Below, piece after piece: positions 9,809 through 18,279 of a stretch of 64,000 nt of DNA. Every line of letters starts with the position of its first letter. Position 1 is the first letter of the stretch. Source of the stretch: Streptomyces sp. 6-11-2 (GTDB lineage: Bacteria > Actinomycetota > Actinomycetes > Streptomycetales > Streptomycetaceae); the NCBI RefSeq assembly GCF_006540305.1, contig NZ_BJOR01000001.1, forward strand, positions 7,192,001-7,256,000, given 5' to 3'. A model generated the notes under the pieces. The model made no database searches, had not been told where the DNA came from, and saw nothing but the letters and a program-made list of their open reading frames with translations. Both the position numbers and the translations under genes were made by a program.

Positions 9809-9954
9809 CAGACGGTCCTCCCTTCCGCGGCGGCCTTCTCGACGGCCGTGGGGGGTCTGCCGTCGGTGACGGACGCGTGCGGGGTCCGGACGGAGGCCGG
9901 GGCGGCCGGGCGGTCGGCGGTGGCTGCGGGGGCGGGGGCCGGGACGGGGGACAT
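9808..9954 (-). CDS. Small Pro/Ala-rich ORF coupled to the amidotransferase
   Basis: 48-codon frame beginning MSPVPAPAPAATADRPAA. AGGAG lies about 10 nt before the ATG, and the stop overlaps the amidotransferase start as TGATG. No domain is recognised. It could be a small protein or a leader ORF that couples translation. Composition alone does not prove coding, so confidence is low. Confidence 0.35.
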   Translation of the reverse strand: MSPVPAPAPAATADRPAAPASVRTPHASVTDGRPPTAVEKAAAEGRTV

Positions 9955-10034
9955 GGCGACCACTCTCCTGGGACGGTCGTCGGGCACCGCCGACGGCGGT
10001 GGCAAGCGGGTCGGGCCGGGATGGGGACGGCCCG

Positions 10035-11198
10035 TCAGGCTCCGGCACCTCCGGCGATGGAGCTGGGACGGGGGGCACGGACGGGTCGGGCCGGCGCGAC
10101 CGGGCGCGGGCCGGCGGCGCCGCGGGTCTCGGCGACCAGCAGGTCGACGCTGGCGAGCAGGTCCTCGTCCCCGGCCACCCGCCGCAGCCGGTGTGCGGCA
10201 CTGCCGCAGGCCAGAGCCCGGGTGAGCAGTTCGTGCACGGCCTCCCAGTCGCCGGACGCCTCCAGCGCGGGGCGGAGCCGGGCCGCCATGCCGCGCAGCA
10301 CCTCGGGGGCGGGGGCCGCGCGCCGGGTGACCGGGTCGACCAGCGTGCCCTCCAGTCCTGAGCGGGCTGCTCGCCAGGTGGCGGCCCGCAGCCACTCGTG
10401 GTGGCCGTCGCACCGGCCGCCGTCACCGCGGGCCAGCCGGTCGCACGCGTCCCGGACCAGAGCCCGGAAGAGCCCCGCGACCAGCACGACCGTCTCCACG
10501 CGCGGACAGGCGTCGCAGATCCGCAGCTCCAGCGTGCGCTGGTGCGCGGAGGGCCGTACGTCGTGGTAGATCATGCCGGCGTCGCCGATGACGCCCGAGC
10601 GGATCAGCTCTTCCAGCGCCGCGTCGTACGCGGCGGCGTCGGCGTAGCAGCCGGGTGGCCCGGCGGTGGGCCAGCGCTGCCACAGCATCGTCCGCCAGCT
10701 CGCGTAGCCGGTGTCCGCGCCGAGCCAGAACGGCGAACTGGCCGACAGCGCGAGCAGCGGCGGCAGCCACGGCGCGACCAGGCACATGGTGCGTACGGCG
10801 GTGTCCCGGTCCGGTATGTCGACGTGCACCTGTGCGCTGCAGATGAGCTGTTCGTCGGCGACCCTGCGGTACTCGTCGGCCATGTGCCGGAAACGGCGCC
10901 CGGCGGTGATGTTGCCGGAGCTCACGCGGGCCAGCGGCACGGTGCCGGCGGCCACTGTGACGAGGCCGAGCGACGAGGCCGCCGTGTCCAGCAGCCGCCG
11001 TGAACGGGCCAGGTCCGCGAGGAGGGCGTCGAGGGTGTCGTGCACCGCGCTGTTGGCCTCGACCACGGACTGCTGGAGCTCGGTGGTGAATCCGGGCCCA
11101 CGCAGCCGGTCCAGTACGGCGCGGGCGCGTGGCACCAGCCGGCCGCTCTCCACGTCCAGCACGTGAAACTCTTCCTCTGCCCCGATGCGCAGCGTCAC
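10035..11198 (-). CDS. GCS2-family carboxylate-amine ligase (YbdK type)
   Basis: 387 aa ATP-dependent ligase of the glutamate-cysteine ligase 2 superfamily, joining a carboxylate (often glutamate) to an amine. It opens with the family signature LRIGAEEEFHVLD; ELQQSVVEANSAVH and SAQVHVDIPD (metal/substrate region) and HQRTLELRICD are also present. GTG start at 11198 with GGGGAG upstream; the frame continues further 5' but without homology. The C-terminal 30 residues are Pro/Arg-rich. Gene order (ligase, 48-aa ORF, amidotransferase, peptidase) suggests that it builds the dipeptide or amide amidated downstream. The specific substrate is unknown. Confidence 0.82.
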   Translation of the reverse strand: MTLRIGAEEEFHVLDVESGRLVPRARAVLDRLRGPGFTTELQQSVVEANSAVHDTLDALLADLARSRRLLDTAASSLGLVTVAAGTVPLARVSSGNITAGRRFRHMADEYRRVADEQLICSAQVHVDIPDRDTAVRTMCLVAPWLPPLLALSASSPFWLGADTGYASWRTMLWQRWPTAGPPGCYADAAAYDAALEELIRSGVIGDAGMIYHDVRPSAHQRTLELRICDACPRVETVVLVAGLFRALVRDACDRLARGDGGRCDGHHEWLRAATWRAARSGLEGTLVDPVTRRAAPAPEVLRGMAARLRPALEASGDWEAVHELLTRALACGSAAHRLRRVAGDEDLLASVDLLVAETRGAAGPRPVAPARPVRAPRPSSIAGGAGA

Positions 11199-11435
11199 GT
11201 CACGTTCTCCCCTGCCTGGGTGGTCACCCGGCCGTCGCGTCCGGGTCCCGCTGGGGACCACTGCGGCTCCGGGACCCCCGAGTGCCCAGACCGGGACGTT
11301 CACAAGCCTCCCGACCGCCTCCGATGTCGCACGGTCCTGTGCCGACCCGCGCGCCCCGCACCCCCGTTCGGGGCAGCGCAGGGGAGGTCGGGCCGGGCCC
11401 GCGGGCGAAAAATCCGTGGTGGTCCGGCGGGCGCG

Positions 11436-11690
11436 ATGCTGCGGGACGCCTACCTGGAGCCGTGGACCGGCGCGGGTCGCAGCCGAGCGGAACTCACCCG
11501 CGCGGTGACCCTGGCCTGGCGGCTCGCCGCGCTGGCCCGTGCCTGTTCCTGGGGCCGTGTCTTCCCGTCCGTGTCCGGCGGCGCCACTCCGGGCAGCGCT
11601 GAGAGCGCGAGCTGGCTGCTGGAGCTCTTCCACGAGCCGCCTTTGTGCATCACGCCGGTGGGGCGGACGGATCAGTCCCAGAGGGGGTAG
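11436..11690 (+). pseudogene. C-terminal remnant of an aminoglycoside-phosphotransferase-family gene
   Basis: The frame LRDAYLEPWTGAGRSRAEL..RAVTLAWRLAALARACSWGRVFPSVSGG..SASWLLELFHEPPL resembles the last ~75 residues of Streptomyces phosphotransferase-domain proteins. No N-terminal kinase region (HGDLxxxN loop) is found upstream in any frame. It lies head-on against the secreted protein gene (stops overlap by 19 bp) and is preceded by 237 bp of unassigned sequence up to the ligase start. I read it as a 5'-truncated decaying gene; a short expressed ORF is less likely. Confidence 0.5.
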
Positions 11691-12145
11691 GTCTGCACCT
11701 GCGGGTAGCCCTCCGGCCGCCCCGCCAGGAACTCCAGGCTCAGCCGGGTGAAGTGCCGTACCTCCGGGCGCTTCTTCCAGGGTTCCGGGCTGTCCAGGCG
11801 CACGGTCACCGGATACTCGTGAAACCTTCCGGCCGCGCAGTAGGGCTTGCAGTCGTTGACGAGGTTGAAGCCCCTGGCCGTCGCGGACCGGTCGTTCCAC
11901 TGCGACCAGTGCAGCGCGGACAGGACGCTGTTGCCGTCGCCGCACGCGAGGATGAAAGCGCCGGGCCGCTGCCGCGGCTTCCACAGACAGTCGACCAGCA
12001 CCGGCCGCCCGTCCGTCCGCTTCGCGGCGTGCGCCGAGGCGTTCCCGTGTGAGGCCGCCGGTGCGGCGGAGGCCGTACCCACGCCTGCCGTGAGCAGCCC
12101 CGCGGCGCAGAGCGCGACCGCTGTCCTCATTGTGTGTCTGCCCAT
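11672..12145 (-). CDS. Secreted protein of unknown function
   Basis: 157 aa with a clear Sec signal peptide (MGRHTMRTAVALCAAGLLTAG..ASAAPAA, cleavage after ASA). The mature part has four cysteines (VDCLWKPRQRPGAFILACGDG, NDCKPYCAAG) that could form two disulfides, and a C-terminal segment ending YPQVQTYPLWD. No family name recognised. GGGAG lies 8 nt before the ATG at 12145. That start lies inside the 3' end of the upstream zinc-ribbon-like gene, so the two are probably co-transcribed. Confidence 0.78.
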   Translation of the reverse strand: MGRHTMRTAVALCAAGLLTAGVGTASAAPAASHGNASAHAAKRTDGRPVLVDCLWKPRQRPGAFILACGDGNSVLSALHWSQWNDRSATARGFNLVNDCKPYCAAGRFHEYPVTVRLDSPEPWKKRPEVRHFTRLSLEFLAGRPEGYPQVQTYPLWD

Positions 12146-12414
12146 GTCCGCTCCCGGCCGACGACGTCCTGGGTCCTTAACGACGCTACGGCCGAGTCGG
12201 GCGACATACCACTCGTGCGGGGTGATGCCGTGTCCGTGTCGAGTGGCGGGTCGTCGTCGTCCGCGTCCTGCTGGCAGGTGGCGCAGAGTTCGTGGTGACC
12301 GTCGGTGGTGACGACGGTTCCCCAGCCCAGGCACTGCTCGCAGTCGCGGGCGAGGCCCAGATCGGGGTGGGGAGGAGGGGCGGGGTTGGCGCTGTGGTGG
12401 GCTCCGTACGCCAT
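12127..12414 (-). CDS. Small zinc-ribbon-like protein (CxxC-x16-CxxC)
   Basis: 95 aa. The core HPDLGLARDCEQCLGWGTVV followed by TTDGHHELCATCQ has two CxxC pairs with a GWG turn, a pattern seen in many small Streptomyces proteins and resembling a DnaJ-type zinc finger. The tail is Asp/Thr-rich. Start at 12414 has GAGGAG about 10 nt ahead; a longer frame to 12453 has no such site. Overlaps the next gene's start by 19 bp. Function unknown. Confidence 0.7.
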   Translation of the reverse strand: MAYGAHHSANPAPPPHPDLGLARDCEQCLGWGTVVTTDGHHELCATCQQDADDDDPPLDTDTASPRTSGMSPDSAVASLRTQDVVGRERTWADTQ

Positions 12415-12541
12415 ACGGGGGCGGCTCCTCGAAGCGATGGTGGGGGGATGCACACCATTTTGTCCTATTTTTGAGATCTGTCCAGACTCTTTTCCTGTGC
12501 TTGGGTCCGCACAGGACGTAGCGGGCGCTGGATTTGGGGTT

Positions 12542-12572
12542 GACCCCGGGCCGGGCCGGGCCGGCCCGGGTC
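12542..12572 (-). terminator. GC-rich inverted repeat downstream of the P450 gene
   Basis: GACCCCGGGCC (12542-12552) pairs, with one bulge, with GGCCCGGGTC (12563-12572), beginning 15 bp after the P450 stop on the minus strand. No clear U tract, so termination is inferred from position. Confidence 0.35.
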
Positions 12573-12586
12573 GTGGCGCGGTGTCT

Positions 12587-13825
12587 CTACGAGCGCACCG
12601 AGTCGATGGCGATGTTCAGATGGCGCGGGCCGCGCAGCACCGCGTTCTTCCGGTAGGGCGGCGGGTCCTCCACCAGGCGGGGGTTGTCCAGGCGGCGGGT
12701 CAGCTCGGCCAGTGCGAGCTGCGCCTCCCGCCGGGCCAGCGGCGCGCCGAAGCAGATGTGGATGCCGCTGCCGAAGCCGAGGTGCTCGATGTCCTCGCGG
12801 TCGGGGTCGAACCGGTCGGGATCCCGGAACCGCTCCGGGTCCCGGTTGCCCGCGGCGAGCATCAGCCAGATCCGCGAACCCTTGGGAATCGTGACCCCGC
12901 GCAGGTCGATGTCGGCGACACAGGTGCGCTGCGGCACCAGCTGCACGGGAGGCTCGTAACGCAGCAGCTCCTCCACGATCCTGACGGACAGTCCCGGATC
13001 CTCGCGCAGCCGGTGCAGGTACTCCGGGTGACGCAGCAGCGTGAGCATGCCGTTGGTGATGAGGTTGACCGTCGTCTCGTGGCCCGCGATCAGCAGCAGC
13101 ACCGCCGTGCTGAGCACCTCCATCATCGACATGGTCCCGTCAGCGCCGTGACTGGCCGCCAGGTCGGACAGCAGGTCGTCGCGGGGCTCCTTGGTGCGCT
13201 GCTCGACCAGACCGGCCAGGTACATGCCCAGCTGCATCCGGGCCTCCTGCGCGGCGCGCTGGAAGTCGTCGTCGGTGCGCTGCCGGGTCTCCGGGTCCAG
13301 GGCGGCGACGATCGGGTCCACCCAGGCGCGAAAGCGGGGCTCGTCCTCGCGCGGCACGCCGAGCAGCCGGCAGATCACCGTCACCGGGAAGGGGTAGGCG
13401 AACTGGTCGACGACGTCGATCTGCCGGGCGTCGCCGAAGCCGTCGACGAGCTCGGTGATGATCCCGCTGAGTTCCCCGCTCATGGAGTCGATCCGGTCGG
13501 GCCGGTGCGGCGGGCCGAAGGAGCTGTTGGCGATCCGCCGCAGCCGGTCGTGCTCGGGCGGGTCGAGCCTGATGAAGCTCGGCGGCAGCCCCGTCGCCTC
13601 CGGTCCCGACAGCTCGTCCGCGCCGGCGGCGGTGAGGTTGGTGGCGTCCGAGCTGACCCTCGGGTCGTGGAGCAGCCCGAGAATGTCGTAGTACGAGCTC
13701 ACGACGTAGGGGCCGTCCTCCTCCTCGTGCAGCACCGGTGTCTTGCGCAGCTCCTCGTAGAGCGGATACGGGTTAGCGCGGTTGGCGTAGTCGGTGATCC
13801 GGTGCAGGAGCGAGGCGTGCGTCAT
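12587..13825 (-). CDS. Cytochrome P450
   Basis: 412 aa bacterial class I P450. I-helix AGHETT (oxygen activation), EELLR (ExxR), and heme loop FGSGIHICFGAPLAR with the thiolate Cys358 are all present. The N-terminus SLLHRITDYANRANPYPLYEELR is soluble type, without a membrane anchor. Start chosen at 13825 (AAGGAC 8 nt upstream) over Met at 13843. It is the third gene of a ferredoxin-reductase-P450 operon, so its redox partners are encoded beside it. Substrate cannot be told from sequence; no terpene synthase, PKS or NRPS gene lies nearby. Confidence 0.92.
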   Translation of the reverse strand: MTHASLLHRITDYANRANPYPLYEELRKTPVLHEEEDGPYVVSSYYDILGLLHDPRVSSDATNLTAAGADELSGPEATGLPPSFIRLDPPEHDRLRRIANSSFGPPHRPDRIDSMSGELSGIITELVDGFGDARQIDVVDQFAYPFPVTVICRLLGVPREDEPRFRAWVDPIVAALDPETRQRTDDDFQRAAQEARMQLGMYLAGLVEQRTKEPRDDLLSDLAASHGADGTMSMMEVLSTAVLLLIAGHETTVNLITNGMLTLLRHPEYLHRLREDPGLSVRIVEELLRYEPPVQLVPQRTCVADIDLRGVTIPKGSRIWLMLAAGNRDPERFRDPDRFDPDREDIEHLGFGSGIHICFGAPLARREAQLALAELTRRLDNPRLVEDPPPYRKNAVLRGPRHLNIAIDSVRS

Positions 13826-13874
13826 GTCGGGTCCTTGGGGCATGGAGGTCCGGGGCGGGAGGCGGGGCGCCGGT

Positions 13875-15269
13875 TCAGTGGCGGGCCGGCGTGAAGACCA
13901 GTTGCCGGTCGGCCGGCGAGTAGCCGCTGAGGGTCACGGTCGGGCCGTGCGTCGGCAGCGACGGGTCGGGGAAGTCGGCCGGCACCGGCTTGCGGCCCTC
14001 GGGCCGGCGGTCCACCGTGGTGAACTCCACCGGGAACGGAGCGCCCGTCTCGATCAGCCGCTGGTAGAACTCCAGCCACCGCGTGTTGTCGAAGCTCACG
14101 GCGGCGATCACGCGGCCCTGGTAGCCGTACACCCCGACGAACCGCCGCTCGGTCAGCGAACCCTGGGTGATCATGACCTCCTCGCCCATGGACGGTACGC
14201 CGACCGACTTGATGTTCACGCCGAACTGCGAGGACCAGAAGGCCGGCACCCACATGTGCGGGCGCCGGTCGGCGCCGGCGCTGATCATGTTGTGCGCGGC
14301 CACCTCGGCCTGGGCGACGGCGTTGCCCCAGTGCTCCAGGGACAGGAACTGGTAGCCGAACAGCGGATGCGGGGAGCGGGCGACGTCGCCGGCGACGTAG
14401 ATGTCGTCGGTGACGATGCCCCGGAAGTCGAAGGCCCGGCAGCCCGCGTCGCAGGCGATACCGCGCGGGCCGGCGCCCAGCCCCGAGCCCTCCAGCCAGT
14501 CGGTGTTGCGGGTCGCGCCCAGCGAGACCACCACCACGTCCGTCTCGACGACACTGCCGTCGGACAGGTGCGCCGCCCGCACCCGGCCCGTCACGTCGCC
14601 CTCCAGACCGGTGACCATGACCCCGGTGCGCAGGTCCACCCCGTTCTCCCGGTGCAGCTCCGCGGCCACCGCGCCGATCACCCCGCCGAGCGCGCCCACC
14701 AGGGGAGCGCCGGCCCGCTCCGCGACCGTGACCGCGATGCCCTGGTTCCGGCACGCCGAGGCGATCTCCGAACCGGTGAAGCCGGCCCCGATGATCAGCA
14801 CCCGGCGCGGCGGGCCCTTCATCCGCCGGTGCAGACGGACCGCGTCGTCCCGGGTGCGCAGCACGAACACCCCGTCCAGCTGGGCCTCGTCCTCCTTCGG
14901 CCAAGGCCGGGCGTGCACACCGGTCGCGATCAGCAGCCGGTCGTAGGGCACCTCCTCGCCGTCGGCCAGCCGCACCCGCCTGGCCGCCATGTCCAGGCCG
15001 GCGGCCGCGACCCCGAGCCGCCAGGTCGCGTCGATGTCCCGGCGCCGGGGCAGCTCGGTGTGGTCCGGGGACGCCATGCCGAGCAGCGCCGCCTTGGACA
15101 GCGGGGGGCGGTCGTACGGCTCGTAGGGCTCGTCACCGATCATGGTGAGTGGTCCGGCGAACCCTTCGGCACGCAGCGTCTCGGCGGCTCTGAGGCCCGC
15201 CAGCGAGGCACCCACGATCACGATCCGGCCTTCGCGTCTGAGCCACTCGTGGAACGCCTCAGCGGGCAT
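13875..15269 (-). CDS. FAD-dependent ferredoxin reductase of the P450 system
   Basis: 464 aa with two Rossmann folds: IVIVGASLAGLRAAETLR near the N-terminus (FAD) and VLIIGAGFTGSEIASA mid-protein (NAD(P)H), plus DIYVAGDVARSPHPLFG, the second FAD contact. This matches rubredoxin/ferredoxin reductases with a C-terminal reductase domain. GGAGG lies 8 nt before the ATG at 15269. Its start overlaps the ferredoxin stop by 11 bp and it ends 50 bp before the P450, so electrons likely flow NAD(P)H to this protein to ferredoxin to P450. Confidence 0.88.
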   Translation of the reverse strand: MPAEAFHEWLRREGRIVIVGASLAGLRAAETLRAEGFAGPLTMIGDEPYEPYDRPPLSKAALLGMASPDHTELPRRRDIDATWRLGVAAAGLDMAARRVRLADGEEVPYDRLLIATGVHARPWPKEDEAQLDGVFVLRTRDDAVRLHRRMKGPPRRVLIIGAGFTGSEIASACRNQGIAVTVAERAGAPLVGALGGVIGAVAAELHRENGVDLRTGVMVTGLEGDVTGRVRAAHLSDGSVVETDVVVVSLGATRNTDWLEGSGLGAGPRGIACDAGCRAFDFRGIVTDDIYVAGDVARSPHPLFGYQFLSLEHWGNAVAQAEVAAHNMISAGADRRPHMWVPAFWSSQFGVNIKSVGVPSMGEEVMITQGSLTERRFVGVYGYQGRVIAAVSFDNTRWLEFYQRLIETGAPFPVEFTTVDRRPEGRKPVPADFPDPSLPTHGPTVTLSGYSPADRQLVFTPARH

Positions 15270-15504
15270 CGGAGGCCTCCCGCCCGGCGCCGACCGGCTC
15301 CTCGTCCGCGTCGTCCAGCCCCTCAGCCGTGATCGCCTGCACCGGGCACGCCGCGACGGCACGCGCGACCCTCTCCCGCTGCTCCGTGCCGGGTCGCGGG
15401 TTGTAGACCAGCGACTCCTCGCCGTGCATCGTGAACACGCCCGGCGCGAGGAACGCGCACTGCGCGTATCCCTGGCACTTGTTGAGATCGACGACAAGCC
15501 TCAT
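15259..15504 (-). CDS. [3Fe-4S]-type ferredoxin, P450 partner
   Basis: 81 aa: MRLVVDLNKCQGYAQCAFLAPGVF read in parts, then CPVQAI. The cluster motif is CxxYxxC plus a distal Cys-Pro: the second cysteine of a [4Fe-4S] motif is replaced by Tyr, as in the variable-residue ferredoxins paired with actinobacterial P450s. A Glu/Asp-rich tail follows. First gene of the three-gene P450 operon; GGAAGGGC precedes the ATG at 15504. Confidence 0.9.
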   Translation of the reverse strand: MRLVVDLNKCQGYAQCAFLAPGVFTMHGEESLVYNPRPGTEQRERVARAVAACPVQAITAEGLDDADEEPVGAGREASDAR

Positions 15505-15703
15505 TGGCGACCCGCCCTTCCCGGCGGCCAGGCCCTCGGGAACCACCCGCGCGGCGGGCACCCTCGGACGGCGGTCATCCCACGTCAGGATCGAAGCCCC
15601 GCTGCCCTCCCCGCGCGTCAGGACCCGCCGATGGAGTGACGGGACGGCGCGGCGGATGGAGCGGCGGGGCCGGGTGGCCGGGGGCCGACAGCAGGGAGCC
15701 GAG

Positions 15704-16363
15704 TCAGACGGCCGGGGCGGGGCGGCCGCCGGCCATCAGGATGTACGTGCTGAGGACCAGCGACCATGCCGGGAACACCAGTTCGGCCCACGGTACGTTC
15801 GACGCGGCGAACAGCAGCACCAGGGCGGTGAGCAGACCCAGCAGCGTCAGCCACCGCGGCAGCACCCCCAGCCGGTGTCCCATCACCGACAGCGAGCACG
15901 CGAAGACGGCCGCCATCCGCATCGCGTACCCGGTCATCAGCGTGTACGCGAAGTCGCGGCCGAAGTCCCACGCGGCGGGCCCGGCGGAGGCGCCGGGCGG
16001 GTGCGCGACCGCGAGCACCGCATCGGCGGCCGCGGCCGCCCCGAACATGGCGGCCACGAACACCATTCCGCTGCCCAGGAAGACGGTCGCCAGGAACTTG
16101 TCCTCGGCGTCCCCGACATGGGCGCGTACCACGCCGGTGAACCACAGGAAGAAGATGCCGGCGAACGGCACGAGAGCCAGTGCCGCCCGCACCGCATCGT
16201 GCCGCGCGGAGTCGGTGGACCCCCGGAAGGCGATCGCTTCCGCGCCCTCGGGGATCCCCAGCCGGATCAGGACGATCACCGCCGCGAGCAGCAGCGCGAA
16301 CAGCACCCCGGCCAGCCCGGCCGCGCGAGGCGTCCGCAGCGGCCGCTCGGGCACTTCGGTCAC
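15704..16363 (-). CDS. Membrane protein coupled to the multicopper oxidase
   Basis: 219 aa with five or six hydrophobic helices (GLAGVLFALLLAAVIVL, FAGIFFLWFTGVV, FLATVFLGSGMVFVAAMFGA, LTLLGLLTALVLLFAA and others). GTG start at 16363 overlaps the oxidase stop (GTGA). No domain name recognised and no metal-binding motif obvious. The coupling suggests a role with the oxidase at the membrane, which is inference. Confidence 0.75.
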   Translation of the reverse strand: MTEVPERPLRTPRAAGLAGVLFALLLAAVIVLIRLGIPEGAEAIAFRGSTDSARHDAVRAALALVPFAGIFFLWFTGVVRAHVGDAEDKFLATVFLGSGMVFVAAMFGAAAAADAVLAVAHPPGASAGPAAWDFGRDFAYTLMTGYAMRMAAVFACSLSVMGHRLGVLPRWLTLLGLLTALVLLFAASNVPWAELVFPAWSLVLSTYILMAGGRPAPAV

Positions 16364-18012
16364 TTGAGGTAGCCGAGGATGGTCATCATCCCTGACTCGG
16401 AGTGGTACTGGTTGTGGCAGTGGAGCATCCACAGGCCCGGGTTGTCGGCGTAGAAGTCCACCACCAGCCTGTTCCCCGGCAACACGATGGCGGTGTCCTT
16501 GCGGGCTCCGCGCCCCTTCGGGCCGGTGACGGCGAAGGTGTGGCCGTGCAGGTGCAGCGGGTGCCACATGCCGGTGTGGTTGAGGAAGGTGATCCGGACC
16601 CGCTCGCCCCGGCGGATCGGATGGCGCTGCTCGACCGAGTACGGTCTGCGGTCGAAGCTCCAGTTGTACCACTTCATGTTGCCGGTCAGTTTGATCTGGA
16701 TCTCGCGGTCCGGCTCGTCGTCGGAGAACGCCACCGAGTCGGCGGGGGCGAGCTCGTAGGCGGACAGGAAGCGGCCGTCCAGCTCGTTGGGGCGGACGGA
16801 GGGCGCGGGCAGGTTCTTGGACTTTCCGGTGTTCAGTACGGCGAGGGCGCGCGCGTCCTTGCCCTCGGCCAGCGCGACCAGGGGGAACACCCCGTCCTTG
16901 GCGGTGATGACGACGTCGTAGCGCTCTGCCATGCCGATCACCAGCGCGTCCGTCGTACGGTGCTCGACCGGGTAGCCGTCCGTGTGCGTCACCGTCATCT
17001 CGTGGCCGCCCAGGGCCACTCGGAAGGCGGTGTCGGCACCCGCGTTGATGAACCGCACCCGGATGCGGTCGCCCGGACGGGCCCGGAAGACCGACGGAGC
17101 GTGCGGGACACGGCCGTTGATCAGGTAATAGGGGTAGTCGACATTGCCGCCCATGCCTTGCAGGATGCGGCTGAGACCGCCCCGCAGGATGCGGTCGGGG
17201 CCGTGGGACGAGCCCTGCGGGGCCGAATGCCCGCCGTGACCGCCGCCGCCCATGTCCATGCCATGCATGCCCTTGGGAATGGGGCCCTTGACCTTCTGCA
17301 ACTGCGCGAGCACGCCATCAGGAGTGGAGCCGGCCAGGCCGTCCACCCAGTCGTCCAGGACCACCACCCACTCCTTGTCGTACGACAAGGGCTCTTTGGG
17401 GTCGTCGATGATCAGTGGTGCGTACAGGCCGCGGTCGAGCTGCATGCCCTCGTGCGAATGCAGCAGGTACGTGCCGGGGTGGGACACGACGAAGCGGTAG
17501 TTGAACTCCGAGCCGGGCTTGATGGTCTGCTGGGTCAGTCCCGGCACGCCGTCCATGTCGCAGCGCAGGCGCACACCGTGCGAGTGCACCGTCGTCCCCA
17601 CGGGCAGGCGGTTGACGAGCGTGAGGTCGAGGATGTCACCCGCGGTGGCCCGGACCGCCTCGCCCGGGATCCTGTCGCTGTACGCCCAGGTCTTGACGGT
17701 CTTGCCGGCCAGGTCGAACGACGTCTCCCGAGCGGTGAACGTGTACTTGCGCACCCGCCCGGCCCCGCGCTTGCGCTCGGCGGCCAGGACCTCCGGGTCG
17801 GACGGGTTCACGTACCCCTTGGGCCCCTTGGGGATGAACGGGCGGAAGCCTTCGAGGGTCCCGGGGCCCAGCACGGACCCCGAGCCCCGAGCGGACCCCG
17901 AGCCCCGAGCGGACCCCGAGAGGGAGCCGGCCCCGGAGCAGGCGGTCAGGAGTCCCGAAGCGGCAGCCGTGACCGAGGCGCTGAGCAAGGTGCGCCGCGT
18001 ATATGTGTGCAT
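16360..18012 (-). CDS. Multicopper oxidase, predicted lipoprotein
   Basis: 550 aa. The N-terminus has RRTLL and the lipobox LTAC (Cys25): exported, probably by Tat, and lipidated. Copper sites: HSHG (143-146), HSHE (185-188), HPLHLHGH (484-491) and HCHNQYH (531-537), giving the T1 and trinuclear centres of laccase/CueO-type enzymes. A His/Met-rich insert (GMHGMDMGGGGHGGHS) recalls copper-sensing loops of CueO. An 18-bp tandem repeat (around 17880-17920) encodes the GSARGSGSARGSGS linker. Substrate could be Cu(I) or phenolics. No strong Shine-Dalgarno precedes 18012. Confidence 0.9.
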   Translation of the reverse strand: MHTYTRRTLLSASVTAAASGLLTACSGAGSLSGSARGSGSARGSGSVLGPGTLEGFRPFIPKGPKGYVNPSDPEVLAAERKRGAGRVRKYTFTARETSFDLAGKTVKTWAYSDRIPGEAVRATAGDILDLTLVNRLPVGTTVHSHGVRLRCDMDGVPGLTQQTIKPGSEFNYRFVVSHPGTYLLHSHEGMQLDRGLYAPLIIDDPKEPLSYDKEWVVVLDDWVDGLAGSTPDGVLAQLQKVKGPIPKGMHGMDMGGGGHGGHSAPQGSSHGPDRILRGGLSRILQGMGGNVDYPYYLINGRVPHAPSVFRARPGDRIRVRFINAGADTAFRVALGGHEMTVTHTDGYPVEHRTTDALVIGMAERYDVVITAKDGVFPLVALAEGKDARALAVLNTGKSKNLPAPSVRPNELDGRFLSAYELAPADSVAFSDDEPDREIQIKLTGNMKWYNWSFDRRPYSVEQRHPIRRGERVRITFLNHTGMWHPLHLHGHTFAVTGPKGRGARKDTAIVLPGNRLVVDFYADNPGLWMLHCHNQYHSESGMMTILGYLK

Positions 18013-18207
18013 GACTCGAATAACACACGTTTTGCGCCGATATGTGGGAGAACTGGCGCGGCGCGTCTGGTGATCTCGGCAACCATTGCCTTGGCGGAGG
18101 GGCGATACGGGGCATGGCCCGCGCGGCGACGTGCCGGGTCCTGGCATGTGCGCTATGCTGGATCTTGAGCGAGTCACCGGAACTCCCGGTGATCAGCTGT
18201 GCGTTGG

Positions 18208-18279
18208 TGGTCCAAGGAAAGACGCCCCGCTTCCTGCGGGGAGATGCAGGTGCAAGGCCTGCCCGGCGCTCGTGGACGA
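18208..18279 (+). ncRNA. Unidentified structured leader RNA (three-stem element) upstream of a terminator
   Basis: Three nested helices can be drawn: P1 GUCCA/UGGAC (18210-18214 with 18273-18277), P2 CCCCGC/GCGGGG (18225-18230 with 18236-18241) and P3 GCAGG/CCUGC (18246-18250 with 18258-18262). Unpaired purine-rich joints (AGGAAAGACG, AGAU) link them. A TATGCT box at 18154-18159 could be the -10. It ends directly at a strong terminator and precedes the DUF1996 gene. The layout suggests a riboswitch or small RNA; it matches no riboswitch consensus I know. Confidence 0.5.

Noticed and set aside
18208..18279. Cobalamin, SAM, TPP, FMN or ydaO riboswitch, or a tRNA
   Set aside because: Conserved boxes of these classes are absent and no cloverleaf with acceptor and T arm can be drawn; only a loose likeness to a cobalamin P-loop (GGTGCAAGGCC) was seen.
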